NCBI GenBank assembly: GCA_049602155.1
Contig: JBMYRH010000003.1
Location: forward strand, 1-64,000
Direction: 5' to 3'
Origin: JBMYRH01 sp049602155
GTDB taxonomy: Bacteria; Myxococcota_A; UBA9042; PHBI01; JBMYRH01
DNA length: 64,000 nt
The notes beneath the pieces were generated by a model. It was not told the DNA's origin, did not search any database, and saw only the letters and a list, made by a program, of their open reading frames with translations. Shown in pieces: positions 52,463 through 61,088 of this stretch (positions within the stretch are counted from its first letter, which is position 1; the number at the start of each line of letters is the position of its first letter). The position numbers and the translations under genes were made by a program.

Positions 52463-54157
52463 ATGGCCCAGGGACCTCCCCACCGTTACTTTGCTTGGTT
52501 GGTGCTCGACGCCTGTGTCGGTGTTCTTTTGGGGTACACCGCGCTGCGCGAAGCGCTCTTCTGGCACTATGACACCACCGGTCTAGGGCGATGGCTACTC
52601 TACAACGCTGCCTTCGCGCTCATCATCATCACGAGCACCGCGGCGCTCTCGAGGCTCACCCCACCAGCCACGGCTCAGCGCCTCGGTTGGCGCCACGCCG
52701 CGGCTCGGGATATTGGGGTCGTCTTCGTGGTCTTCCAGCTCCTCCCCATACTCTTGGTCTCCCAAGTAGGCGATGGACAAGGCAAGGGCTTGGGGCTGCT
52801 CTACGTGGTCAGCGACTGGCATCAGATCGCCAGAGAGGTGCCCTCGTTCTTCATTGAAGCGCCCCTCGGTGCGGCCCTCATGGCGGCGCTCTTCGTCACC
52901 CTCGTCTACGTCGGGCTCGTCCGTGGCCGACGGCTCATCACCCTGGCGATGATGCTCGCCCTGTGGAGTGCCTTCGTCCAACGCACAGACGCCGTGATGG
53001 TAGAAGATCCCGCGCTGTTCATCATCCTCTTCGTCCCTGCGACCGTCTGTGGAGGCGTCGCCATAGGCCTTCAGCGTCCCAAGTTCGCAGCGCGCGCGCT
53101 CGCTTGGGCCTGCTTGGCGACGTTCATCGGGCTCGTCTATCTGGGAGACCTCCCTTTTGGTGATCGCGAGGGTTGGCGCGCCACGCGCGGTGTGACACAG
53201 CTCTATCCCTGTGACGAGCGGCCTCACGGCTACCCGATCCGTTTCGCACGCGACGTGTGGGTAGATGCCCCGTCCGAGCGCATCTTCCTCGCCTACGGCC
53301 CCTCATCAGGGCTGGTCGCCTTCGACCTTCACACGGGCTGCCAAACCGACCATTGGGAGGCCAACGGGATGGTGCGACGACTCTGGAGCGCCCCCGACTT
53401 GCCCTACGTCTACGGCGCCGATGATGTCACCGCGGATGTGTACGCCCTCCACAAGCGCCCACTGTCGTTGGCGCATGAGCTGGATCTCTTTGACCACGAC
53501 GGCATCAACGACGGCCTCACAATCACCGTGAACCCCACGAAAAATCGACTCTACGTGACGCATTACGCGAGAGCGGCCATCTCGGAGCTCACCCTCGACA
53601 CCTTCACGTACATCCGAACGCTCGATCTCGTAGACGGAGGGTGGACCGACATCCCAGCGTCCGTCACCTCCATGACCATCGGCGAGTCCCCGGACGTGGG
53701 GTATGCCCTCGTGGGCCCTGTGGACGTGGCGCGAAACTGGCGTGTCCTCAAGCTGAACCTGTCAGACTTAACCGTACTCCAAGAGGGGCTCATCTCCGGC
53801 GGCACGAATTACATTTGGTATTCGGCGGCTCGAGACAGCCTTTGGGTGGCGGACGGGACCTACGCGAGCATGCTCGAGGTCGATGCCAAGACGCTCTCTC
53901 TGCGTCGGGCCACCGAGGGTCCCCGCTTCTCGATGGCCTTTTCGCCCATCCCGACCCACGGCACGCTGGCAGTCGCCGGCCCTGTCGAGCCGGACTTGGT
54001 CATCCTGTGCGAAGAGACAGGGGCGGTGGCGCAACGAATCCCGGTGGGTCCAAAGATCATGGGGGTCCACTACGCGGCCGAGCTCGACGCGCTCTACGTC
54101 GCCTCAGGCCAAGGCGTGTTCCGCATCGACAGCTCGCTATTGAGGTGCGCCCCATGA
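52463..54157 (+). CDS. Membrane protein with C-terminal beta-propeller
   Basis: From ATG 52463 the product is 564 residues. The N-terminal 225 residues contain about six to seven membrane spans (FAWLVLDACVGVLLGYTALR, LALWSAFVQ, FVPATVCGGVAIGL). The soluble remainder has YVTN/NHL-like beta-propeller repeats (IFLAYGPSSGLVAFDLHTG, GLTITVNPTKNRLYVTHYAR, ISELTLDTFTYIRTLDLVDG). It overlaps the aminotransferase gene by four bases (ATGA), placing it first in an operon with the aminotransferase and a short-chain dehydrogenase. It could bind or present the product at the membrane; no activity is assigned. Confidence 0.78.
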   Translation: MAQGPPHRYFAWLVLDACVGVLLGYTALREALFWHYDTTGLGRWLLYNAAFALIIITSTAALSRLTPPATAQRLGWRHAAARDIGVVFVVFQLLPILLVSQVGDGQGKGLGLLYVVSDWHQIAREVPSFFIEAPLGAALMAALFVTLVYVGLVRGRRLITLAMMLALWSAFVQRTDAVMVEDPALFIILFVPATVCGGVAIGLQRPKFAARALAWACLATFIGLVYLGDLPFGDREGWRATRGVTQLYPCDERPHGYPIRFARDVWVDAPSERIFLAYGPSSGLVAFDLHTGCQTDHWEANGMVRRLWSAPDLPYVYGADDVTADVYALHKRPLSLAHELDLFDHDGINDGLTITVNPTKNRLYVTHYARAAISELTLDTFTYIRTLDLVDGGWTDIPASVTSMTIGESPDVGYALVGPVDVARNWRVLKLNLSDLTVLQEGLISGGTNYIWYSAARDSLWVADGTYASMLEVDAKTLSLRRATEGPRFSMAFSPIPTHGTLAVAGPVEPDLVILCEETGAVAQRIPVGPKIMGVHYAAELDALYVASGQGVFRIDSSLLRCAP

Positions 54158-55434
54158 GGCCACTCGGCCAAAAGATCCCACGCGGGCAGCTCTACTTTGA
54201 GCCCCGGGAGGTCTACGGTGCTTTGGCTCGAGGTGTGCCAAGAGCGCTGCAACGCGGCCCGCGTGTCCAAGAGCTTGAGTGGCGGTTCGCGGCCCTGACA
54301 GGCGCACCACGTGCCCTCGCATTACCTCGAACCCGGATCGCCGTTCACCTCATCCTCAAGGCCCTTGAGCTTCCGGAGGGGAGCCAAGTCATCATGTCGC
54401 CAGTCACGATCCCAGACATCGTGAACGCCGTGCTCTTAGCAGGGCTTCGACCTGTCTTCGTTGACCTCGGGGTGAGGACCTGCAACATCGACTACGACGC
54501 CTTGGAGGAGGCGATCAATACAGACACCTCAGCCATCCTCATTACCCACTTGTGCGGGTTCCCCACCGAGATGGACCGCGTGATGGTGCTTGCTGAGGCG
54601 CACGGCCTGTCCGTCATTGAGGACTGCTCACAGAGCATCGGGGGCAGCTGGAGTGGGCAATCGCCCGGGCTCGCTGGCGACGCTGGGGTCTTTAGCTTAA
54701 CGACCCTCAAACCGGTCTCGAGCTTCTACGGCTGCCTCATGATCTCGCGGAAACCAGAGCTCTTAGAGAAGGTCGCCGAGATGAGCGACGACTTCCCACC
54801 GCCCCGAGCTCGGGACCTCGTCTCAGTCGTGGCACGGGACACCCTCTTTTACCTGGTGACGCACCCCACGCTCTTTAGCTGGGGCACGTATTACGCGGCC
54901 AGAGTGCTTGAGAAGCTCGCCCCGGCCGGCACCCAGGAGATTCAAAAAGGGAACCTGCCCCTGATGCGCTTTCAGCCCTCCCTCAGGCGCTCTCAATGGC
55001 CACGAGAGATGCTCGTTCAATACACCGACTGTCAGGCGAACATGGCGCTCCCCGCGCTCGAACGCCTTCCCGAAGAGACCGCCAGGCGCGCCAAGCTGGC
55101 GACGCTCCTCTACGCAGCCCTGCGTGACCGGGATGTGCCCGGGCTCCCTGTGCTCCCTGAGGGCCAGTCAGCGATCTATTGGCGCTGTCCGTTGTGGACT
55201 GCGGAGCGCGACGCGCTGCGCGCATGGTTGACCGACAGGTTCATCGACACGGCGACCTCAGGCCTGCTGTGCGCCAGCCGTGAAGAGGCCTTCTCCGACC
55301 TCGCCTCAGACACACCACAAGCCTTCCAGTTCATCGATGAGATGCTCCTGCTGCCGATCCACCCATCGATGACGGAAGATGATATGTGTGACATCGCAAA
55401 GGCCGTTGGCGCCTTCTTCGACAGTCGGAGATGA
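54154..55434 (+). CDS. DegT/DnrJ/EryC1-type PLP-dependent aminotransferase
   Basis: The 426-residue protein starts at ATG 54154 inside a much longer open frame (from 53641) that overlaps the previous gene and is not real there. Family features: VIMSPVTIPDIVNAVLLAGL (PLP pocket), LITHLCGFPTEMD, the Asp of VIEDCSQSIGGSW, and the Schiff-base Lys in SLTTLKPVSSFYG. These enzymes aminate sugars or cyclitols in sugar-nucleotide and antibiotic pathways. It overlaps the downstream short-chain dehydrogenase by four bases. An amino sugar or amino-polyol step in a local pathway is inferred. Confidence 0.9.
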   Translation: MRPLGQKIPRGQLYFEPREVYGALARGVPRALQRGPRVQELEWRFAALTGAPRALALPRTRIAVHLILKALELPEGSQVIMSPVTIPDIVNAVLLAGLRPVFVDLGVRTCNIDYDALEEAINTDTSAILITHLCGFPTEMDRVMVLAEAHGLSVIEDCSQSIGGSWSGQSPGLAGDAGVFSLTTLKPVSSFYGCLMISRKPELLEKVAEMSDDFPPPRARDLVSVVARDTLFYLVTHPTLFSWGTYYAARVLEKLAPAGTQEIQKGNLPLMRFQPSLRRSQWPREMLVQYTDCQANMALPALERLPEETARRAKLATLLYAALRDRDVPGLPVLPEGQSAIYWRCPLWTAERDALRAWLTDRFIDTATSGLLCASREEAFSDLASDTPQAFQFIDEMLLLPIHPSMTEDDMCDIAKAVGAFFDSRR

Positions 55435-56237
55435 CCATTCAGACGATCGTGATCAGCGGCGCCGGCGGCGCCCTCGGGACAGCCGCCGTACAGATCCTGC
55501 TCGGGCGCGGCCACCAAGTCTTCGCGACCGACATCGATATGGCGTCCCTCACCGCCACAGCGAAGCGGCTCTGCTGGGATACAAAGCGGCTGAACCTCCG
55601 CGAGCTCGATGTCACCTCGGCCGAGGCTTGGGAGACCCTGATGGTCGAGATCACCGCCAAGGGCGGACTCGACCTCGCCATCCAATGCGCCGGGTACATT
55701 CAAGGGGCTCCGTTCTGGGAGCAATCGGCGACGGAGGCGACGCGACACCTCGAGGTCAACGCGCTCGGCGTCTACCTGGGGACCGCGTCGGCCGCGCGGG
55801 TAATGGTCGCGCAGCGACGCGGCCACATCATCAATGTCGCCTCGATGGCTGGGTTGATGCCCAGCCCAGGCTTCGCCTACTACGCCGGTTCAAAATATGC
55901 GGTGCGGGGCTTCTCCCTCGCGGCCGCTGACGAGCTCGCTGAGCACGGCGTCGCGGTCACGGTGGTCTGTCCCGCGACGATCGACACGCCCATGTACAGC
56001 GCGCAACGCGACTATTACGCAAAGCTCCAGGGCCGCTTAGCGAGCCCCCCGATGGCCATGGATGACGTCGTCGCAGCGATGCTGCACAGCGATGTCCTTG
56101 AGGGGCGCCCGCGCGAGGTCCATATCCCAGCGCTCAAAGGTGCGGTCGCTCGAGGTGCCGACCTCTTCCCGACCGCCTTCAGCCAGCTTCGTCGCCGCCT
56201 TCGAGGGAGATCGGGCTCCGAGGACGAATCGCCCTAA
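55431..56237 (+). CDS. Short-chain dehydrogenase/reductase
   Basis: This 268-residue protein has the classical SDR fold. The NAD(P)-binding motif is SGAGGALGTAAVQIL, the NAG motif is replaced by CAG in LAIQCAGYIQG, the catalytic Ser is in VASMAGLMPSPG, and the Y-x-x-x-K motif is in YYAGSKYAVRG. It ends with a basic C terminus. It is third in the operon after the aminotransferase (ATGA overlap). Its last 59 bases overlap the converging DedA-like gene. Confidence 0.92.
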   Translation: MTIQTIVISGAGGALGTAAVQILLGRGHQVFATDIDMASLTATAKRLCWDTKRLNLRELDVTSAEAWETLMVEITAKGGLDLAIQCAGYIQGAPFWEQSATEATRHLEVNALGVYLGTASAARVMVAQRRGHIINVASMAGLMPSPGFAYYAGSKYAVRGFSLAAADELAEHGVAVTVVCPATIDTPMYSAQRDYYAKLQGRLASPPMAMDDVVAAMLHSDVLEGRPREVHIPALKGAVARGADLFPTAFSQLRRRLRGRSGSEDESP

Positions 56238-56781
56238 ACACGGTGAAGCCGATCACGCTCAAGGCCACGACAGACACCCAGGTCGTCGCCTCAAGCCAGC
56301 CCAGCGACGCCTCGCCTAGCAACATCCCTAAGCCGATGATGCCAAGCACCCAGGTGCCGTCGACGAGCCCGAGCCTGGGGAGAAAGCGCCGTGCGCTCAG
56401 CTTTGCAGCGCCCAGGCCGAGGAAGATGGGCAAGCGCAGCCCGGGGATCATGCGCGCGCTCACGACCAAGCGGCCAGGCTGCGCTGCGACGTGCATCGCT
56501 ATCGCGCGCTGAAGCGCGGGCGGGAAGACGCGCTGAACCCATGGCCAGTCGAGTAAAGGGGCACCGAGGAGCCTCGCGACCGCCCAAAGGAAAGCGTCAC
56601 CCAAGAACGTCCCGGCCCAGCAGGCGAAGAGGGCGACGGTGAAAGAGAGCCCAGAGCCTGCGACCAAGATCCCGGCGACGAGACACGCGAGCTCCTCCGC
56701 TAACACAGCGACACCCACGAGGACCCAAGGGGACCCGGAGACCCACTCGGCGACCTGGTCAGGCGTCCACTCAGCCAGCAC
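56179..56781 (-). CDS. DedA/VTT-family membrane protein
   Basis: The 200-residue protein has the VTT pattern: ILVAGSGLSF, WAGTFLGDAFLWAVARLLG, and the conserved Arg/Gly motif in SARMIPGLRLPIFLGLGAA. About five hydrophobic segments are seen. DedA proteins handle lipid or lipid-linked carrier transport. The GTG start at 56781 overlaps the upstream Rieske-like gene by 11 bases, and its 3' end overlaps the converging SDR gene by 59 bases. The position fits a role in a lipid-linked pathway. Confidence 0.88.
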   Translation of the reverse strand: MLAEWTPDQVAEWVSGSPWVLVGVAVLAEELACLVAGILVAGSGLSFTVALFACWAGTFLGDAFLWAVARLLGAPLLDWPWVQRVFPPALQRAIAMHVAAQPGRLVVSARMIPGLRLPIFLGLGAAKLSARRFLPRLGLVDGTWVLGIIGLGMLLGEASLGWLEATTWVSVVALSVIGFTVFRAIRPRSPISLEGGDEAG

Positions 56782-57730
56782 CGCGCGCTCTCTGGTTCGT
56801 TGGAGAGCTCATCTCAGCGGCGCACCATCGCGCTAAGGCCTCATGAAACCAGGCGATCGACCGCTCGCGTTCATGCAAGAGGTCGGGGCCGGTCGCCAAG
56901 GCATGCACCCCCTGTTGGAATCGGCTAAGTACAGCCAAATCCTCTCGCAAAATATGGGCCGACAGCATCGCAGTGAGCCGCGTCCTTGCCCACTCGATCA
57001 CACCAGCGTTCGGCTTCGCGCAGAAGCGATAATCGAGCCGGCATCGGTTCGGTCCAAGGGGCCAGGTGGTGTAGAGCGAGAGCTGACTCGGCAACACATT
57101 GAGGACGGTGTTCGGGAAGACCAAATAGCGGTGAAGCGCATGGCCCTGAAGTCCTTCGTAGGGCCCGCCACGCGAGGAGCGGGCGTCGAGCCAGCGGCGC
57201 CACTCATAATCTGCGACCTCAGCGATCATGCGCTGATGATCCCCAAAGCGCTCACAGCGGGGTGGTTGAGGCGTCATAAGGCGACCAATGCTTCGAGCGT
57301 GGACCGTGTCGAGGTGATAGGTCTCCATGGAGATCTCAAGGGGCGCCTTCCAGTTGCACTCGAGGACCATCGAGCGGGACCGGATGGGCACAAAGTCCGC
57401 CAATGCATAGGGCGCGGTGTCGACAGCGATCTGCCCCAGATAAGCCTCGAGGGGAGGAGGCTCGGGGTGCGTACTCACCCACACCAAGCCGCGCCACTGC
57501 GCGAGCCTCACCCCGCCTGGTGCATGAGCGACGAGGCGTGACGCCTGGCGCTCGACAAGCACGCGCGCGTGGTCACGCCAGCTCACCGACGCAGCGGCCT
57601 TGGAGCGCGTGAATGACTCAGCGCTCCCCACCAACAACCATGCGCGATCGAAGACGCGCGAACGCTCGAGCTCCAAGCGGGCCGGATCGACGTAAGGGCC
57701 GATCCCCATGGAAGAGGCGACATCAGTCAT
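56771..57730 (-). CDS. Rieske-oxygenase-like protein lacking the [2Fe-2S] ligands
   Basis: From ATG 57730 the product is 319 residues; a GTG at 57751 is possible. The N-terminal part aligns in style with ring-hydroxylating oxygenases (DPARLELERSRVFDRAWLLVG). Between ARVLVERQ and RGLVWVSTHPEPPP, however, the usual C-x-H and C-x-x-H ligands are absent and the region is shortened. The catalytic domain keeps the mononuclear iron site: NWKAPLEISMETYHLDTVH supplies two His, and the Asp lies in REDLAVLSRFQQG. Without the Rieske cluster it cannot receive electrons the usual way. It is operonic with the DedA-like gene. Confidence 0.82.
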   Translation of the reverse strand: MTDVASSMGIGPYVDPARLELERSRVFDRAWLLVGSAESFTRSKAAASVSWRDHARVLVERQASRLVAHAPGGVRLAQWRGLVWVSTHPEPPPLEAYLGQIAVDTAPYALADFVPIRSRSMVLECNWKAPLEISMETYHLDTVHARSIGRLMTPQPPRCERFGDHQRMIAEVADYEWRRWLDARSSRGGPYEGLQGHALHRYLVFPNTVLNVLPSQLSLYTTWPLGPNRCRLDYRFCAKPNAGVIEWARTRLTAMLSAHILREDLAVLSRFQQGVHALATGPDLLHERERSIAWFHEALARWCAAEMSSPTNQRARGAG

Positions 57731-57840
57731 AAGGAGAACGTTAGCACACACCCCAGGGGCCCATGAGAGCTACGACTCATGATATCTTCGAGTCGAGACG
57801 CAACGGTTGGGGGCGCTTAATCCCAGACTTGAGGAGTGCC

Positions 57841-58929
57841 GTGACAGGTCCAGGGGCGGAGGCGCGACAAGGGGCATCGACCCCATGGGTCACCGATCGG
57901 TGGACTGATCGTGCGCTCCTCCACGCCGGCCTCTACGTCAGCGCCGGTGTGCTCGTCGTGGCCGCGGTGCTCGGTGAGTTTCCCCGGGTCACCCACGTCG
58001 ACTCCGGTCTCATCGGGCTGAGTGGGCTCCTCGTCGCCACGTTCCTCTCCACACCACACTTCATCGCGACCGTCTGGCTCTTCTTGGGCAACGACGCCCT
58101 CCGCGACGCGACCCCTGACGGTGGGCGCCGGTTCCGGATCGCGAACGTGGTCTTCATCGCGCTCATGCTCCCCGTCCTGCTCATCGCGAGCCAAAAGACA
58201 GACAGCATGCTCGTCATGCTCGCCTTCGTGGGCCTCTTCGACACCTATCACTTCGCCTCTCAAGACCGTGGATTCCTGAGTATTTACCGACATCGAGTGG
58301 GACAAGGCGCGGCGGTCGCGCGGAGAGATAACCGCTTGATGCGGGCGGTGATCCCCTGGATGGCGTTGAACACCTTGGGTGCGCCTGATGCCGCCTACTG
58401 GATCGACATCGGGCTCCTTGGGCAGCAGTGGCCTGCCACCCTCCCTGACTGGGTGTTCCCCGCGTCACATGGTGTCCTGCTCCTCTTGATCATCGACGTT
58501 GTCCAGGGCGAGCTGCGGCGACCGGAGGGGCCGCACTGGCCCAAGCTAGGCTTCATGGCCGGCGCGCTGTGCAGCTACGCCTTGATCCCGGTCACCCCGC
58601 TGCTTGGATACGTCGCTGCGCGTGTGCACCACGGGGCGACCTATCTAGGGCTCAGTCGGCACATGGTGCGCCACCTCTCTGAGGCCGATAAGTTTCGAGG
58701 GCGCCTGCTGCCCTGGATAGCTGGGGGGAGCTTGAAGCGCTACGTCGGGATGATGGCTGTCGTCGCCCTGCCCTTGAGCACCATCATGGCCTTTGGTGGT
58801 CAGCTCCAGGGAAGCCGTATGGCGATGGCGTTCGTCCTCTTGGTCACGTTTCATCACTACTTCGTGGACGCCTTCATTTGGCGCTTTAAGCGCCGAGAGA
58901 TCCGCGAAGGTGTCGCGCTCTACATCTAG
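57841..58929 (+). CDS. His-rich multipass membrane protein of unknown function
   Basis: GTG 57841 is chosen because GAGGAG lies four bases upstream; the frame is open to ATG 57763. The product is 362 residues with about eight membrane spans. Four histidine-containing motifs recur near membrane edges: LSTPHFIATVWLF, LFDTYHFASQDRGF, VHHGATYLGLSRHMVRH and TFHHYFVDAFIWRF. Such patterns suggest a di-metal membrane enzyme like a desaturase or hydroxylase, but the spacing does not match a family I can name. Its TAG stop overlaps the stop of the converging synthase-like gene (CTAG). Confidence 0.72.
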   Translation: MTGPGAEARQGASTPWVTDRWTDRALLHAGLYVSAGVLVVAAVLGEFPRVTHVDSGLIGLSGLLVATFLSTPHFIATVWLFLGNDALRDATPDGGRRFRIANVVFIALMLPVLLIASQKTDSMLVMLAFVGLFDTYHFASQDRGFLSIYRHRVGQGAAVARRDNRLMRAVIPWMALNTLGAPDAAYWIDIGLLGQQWPATLPDWVFPASHGVLLLLIIDVVQGELRRPEGPHWPKLGFMAGALCSYALIPVTPLLGYVAARVHHGATYLGLSRHMVRHLSEADKFRGRLLPWIAGGSLKRYVGMMAVVALPLSTIMAFGGQLQGSRMAMAFVLLVTFHHYFVDAFIWRFKRREIREGVALYI

Positions 58930-61088
58930 GGCGTGACAGCGGGCTCGCCCTCAACTGCTCGGCCGTGCCTCACATAGAGCCCGCACAAGGCTGCGCAGGT
59001 CGCGACCGTGACCCACTTGAGTGCCGTTAACCCGTACGCGGCGAAGATCCACTGGGTCGCGGTGATCCCAATAAGGACGCCAGCGCCGTCCATCGCCAAC
59101 GCCATGGCGCGGCGATTGGCCGGCAGCCAGGAGATGGCCCGTGGCCACAGCCAACCCACCGCGAAGCCCCCCACCAAGGCCATCGGGATAGCGAAGATCA
59201 CCCCGCTCCCCTCCAGGATTGTGAAGAAGGTCCATGCCAACAGCCCGACGACCATTCCAGACATCTTGAGGCCAAACGGCGGGGCCTTCCGCGCGTGAAT
59301 GAAGTTGGCCAAGGCGTTACCCATCAGGAACGCCGCCACGAGCATGGTCGAGGCGAGGGCCGGATCCATGAGCTTGCGACTGCCCTGAAGGACAAGGACC
59401 GACTGAGCGGCCCCGTAGAGTCCCCCGAGCAAAATAAAGAACGGGTAGACCTTGAGCGCCGGGTCTTCGGGCGCGCTTCGGCGGATGCGACCCATCAGCC
59501 ACCGAATCACAAAGAGCATGATGAGGATCGGGATCCACCCTGCAGCGCGCACCATCGTCGAGTATTGATAGATAAAGGGGCGGTCGTCGGTCGCAGGGAC
59601 ATAACCGTCTCCGATACAGCCCTGCTCGAAGCAGGGGCGGTCCACGGCCTCGATGGAGCCAATGCGGTGGAGTTGGGGCCGAAGGCGTTTGACCTGCTCT
59701 GGGTCCCGAGACGCGAAGATGAAGAAGAGCGGTAACCCCACCATCGGGTAGTCAGCGACCACGTACCAGTACATGTCATAGAAGGCTTCGCCCTCAAGCG
59801 TCGCCACAAAGGGGATCGCTTGGTCAATCGCTGTCCCCCCGACGTCCATCAAGAGGATCCCATCGTCGGTTAACATGTCGAGCGCCCGTGAGATCCCCTC
59901 CTTGGTGAAGAGGTAGGTCTCCACCGAGAGGGATGACATCGGGAAGATGAACTGCCGATTGTCGACCCCATCGAGGTAGACGAGGTCGAACTTCTGCGGG
60001 GTCTGCTCCATGAACGCGCGGCCCTCTGCGCGGAAGACCCGGACCCTCGGATCGTGGAAGATATCCCCGTTGTAATCACGCAGAGCGTCCACGGCCATGT
60101 CGACGGTGACGGGGTCGACCTCGAGCCCAATGGCCGACTTGAAGTCGGGGTTCGCCTGACGAATCGTCTGCAGCGCGACACCTGTGGACGAGCCAACCAC
60201 GAGGAAGTCATCGCGATCCGGGGCGATGACCTTGAAAAGTTCGCGCCTCTGAAGGTGATCCTTCAGGGCATCATCACAGGTGTAATACAGCAGGTAGTTG
60301 TTGCTGATTGTCGCCGCGCACTGGTCACCAAAGCTCGCGAAATCAAGCTTGTAATAGGGGGACCAGACGGTCTCAGTCATGGGCTCATAGTCATCCACAG
60401 ACCACATGAAGAACTTATCCGGGGATGCGTGCGAGCCCAAGGTCGCAGCGATGAGTACTGTCACGAACGCAGCCGCAGAATGACGCGCTGGCAAGAGCAG
60501 GGGCGCTATGCCCACCCCGATGCCGACGAAGAGCCACATCATCCCAATGCCGGCCAGCGAGAGGTACGCAGCTGCGCCCCCCACGGCGAACGCGATGAGG
60601 TGACCACCGTAAGCCAAGTGAGGCCGCGTCGTGACCTCATAGGCGCTCGCAAAGACAAGCCCCAAACCGAAGTAGACGACCGGAATGGTGAGGAAGAATA
60701 GCGCCTCAGCGACCATGTGTAGCTCAAGCCATGTCGGCTCAAGTACCGGGACGTCAATGCCGCCCAAGAGCATCTCAGCCCAAAACAGAGTCGGCACCTT
60801 GAGGTTGATTGCCACAGCCAGCACCATGACCACGAAGCCCCAAAGGAACCGCCCCGCATGGACGGCTCTGCCTTGCTCACGTCGACGGTGATGCACCCAA
60901 GCGCCAGCCATCATGGCGACGATAGAGGAGCAGAGGAGCCATGGGAGGAAGATGTTGAAGGGGATCTTCGCCCCGATCACGCGAGTCAGGGCGTAGTGCA
61001 AAGCCCCCAGAACGATCCCGATCAGGAGCATATGCGCCATCGCGCGACGTGATGACCTCTGCCCAGTCGTCCCCTCACGCTCACTCAT
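58926..61088 (-). CDS. Membrane-embedded spermidine-synthase-like protein
   Basis: The 720-residue protein has about seven N-terminal membrane spans (residues 10-220), a soluble spermidine-synthase/methyltransferase-like domain at about 230-500 (DDFLVVGSSTGVALQTIRQA, IGLEVDPVTVDMAVDALRDY, KFDLVYLDGVDN) and about six C-terminal spans. Membrane-fused synthase-like proteins are widespread but poorly characterised; the D-x-x-D active-site pattern of true aminopropyltransferases is only partly visible. Its ATG overlaps the upstream cytochrome gene by eight bases, so the two are made together, suggesting a joint envelope role. Confidence 0.85.
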   Translation of the reverse strand: MSEREGTTGQRSSRRAMAHMLLIGIVLGALHYALTRVIGAKIPFNIFLPWLLCSSIVAMMAGAWVHHRRREQGRAVHAGRFLWGFVVMVLAVAINLKVPTLFWAEMLLGGIDVPVLEPTWLELHMVAEALFFLTIPVVYFGLGLVFASAYEVTTRPHLAYGGHLIAFAVGGAAAYLSLAGIGMMWLFVGIGVGIAPLLLPARHSAAAFVTVLIAATLGSHASPDKFFMWSVDDYEPMTETVWSPYYKLDFASFGDQCAATISNNYLLYYTCDDALKDHLQRRELFKVIAPDRDDFLVVGSSTGVALQTIRQANPDFKSAIGLEVDPVTVDMAVDALRDYNGDIFHDPRVRVFRAEGRAFMEQTPQKFDLVYLDGVDNRQFIFPMSSLSVETYLFTKEGISRALDMLTDDGILLMDVGGTAIDQAIPFVATLEGEAFYDMYWYVVADYPMVGLPLFFIFASRDPEQVKRLRPQLHRIGSIEAVDRPCFEQGCIGDGYVPATDDRPFIYQYSTMVRAAGWIPILIMLFVIRWLMGRIRRSAPEDPALKVYPFFILLGGLYGAAQSVLVLQGSRKLMDPALASTMLVAAFLMGNALANFIHARKAPPFGLKMSGMVVGLLAWTFFTILEGSGVIFAIPMALVGGFAVGWLWPRAISWLPANRRAMALAMDGAGVLIGITATQWIFAAYGLTALKWVTVATCAALCGLYVRHGRAVEGEPAVTP

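Noticed and set aside
53641..54153. N-terminal extension of the aminotransferase frame
   Set aside because: It overlaps the propeller gene in another frame and is Arg/Gly-rich. The ATG at 54154 gives the ATGA overlap and the normal family start.
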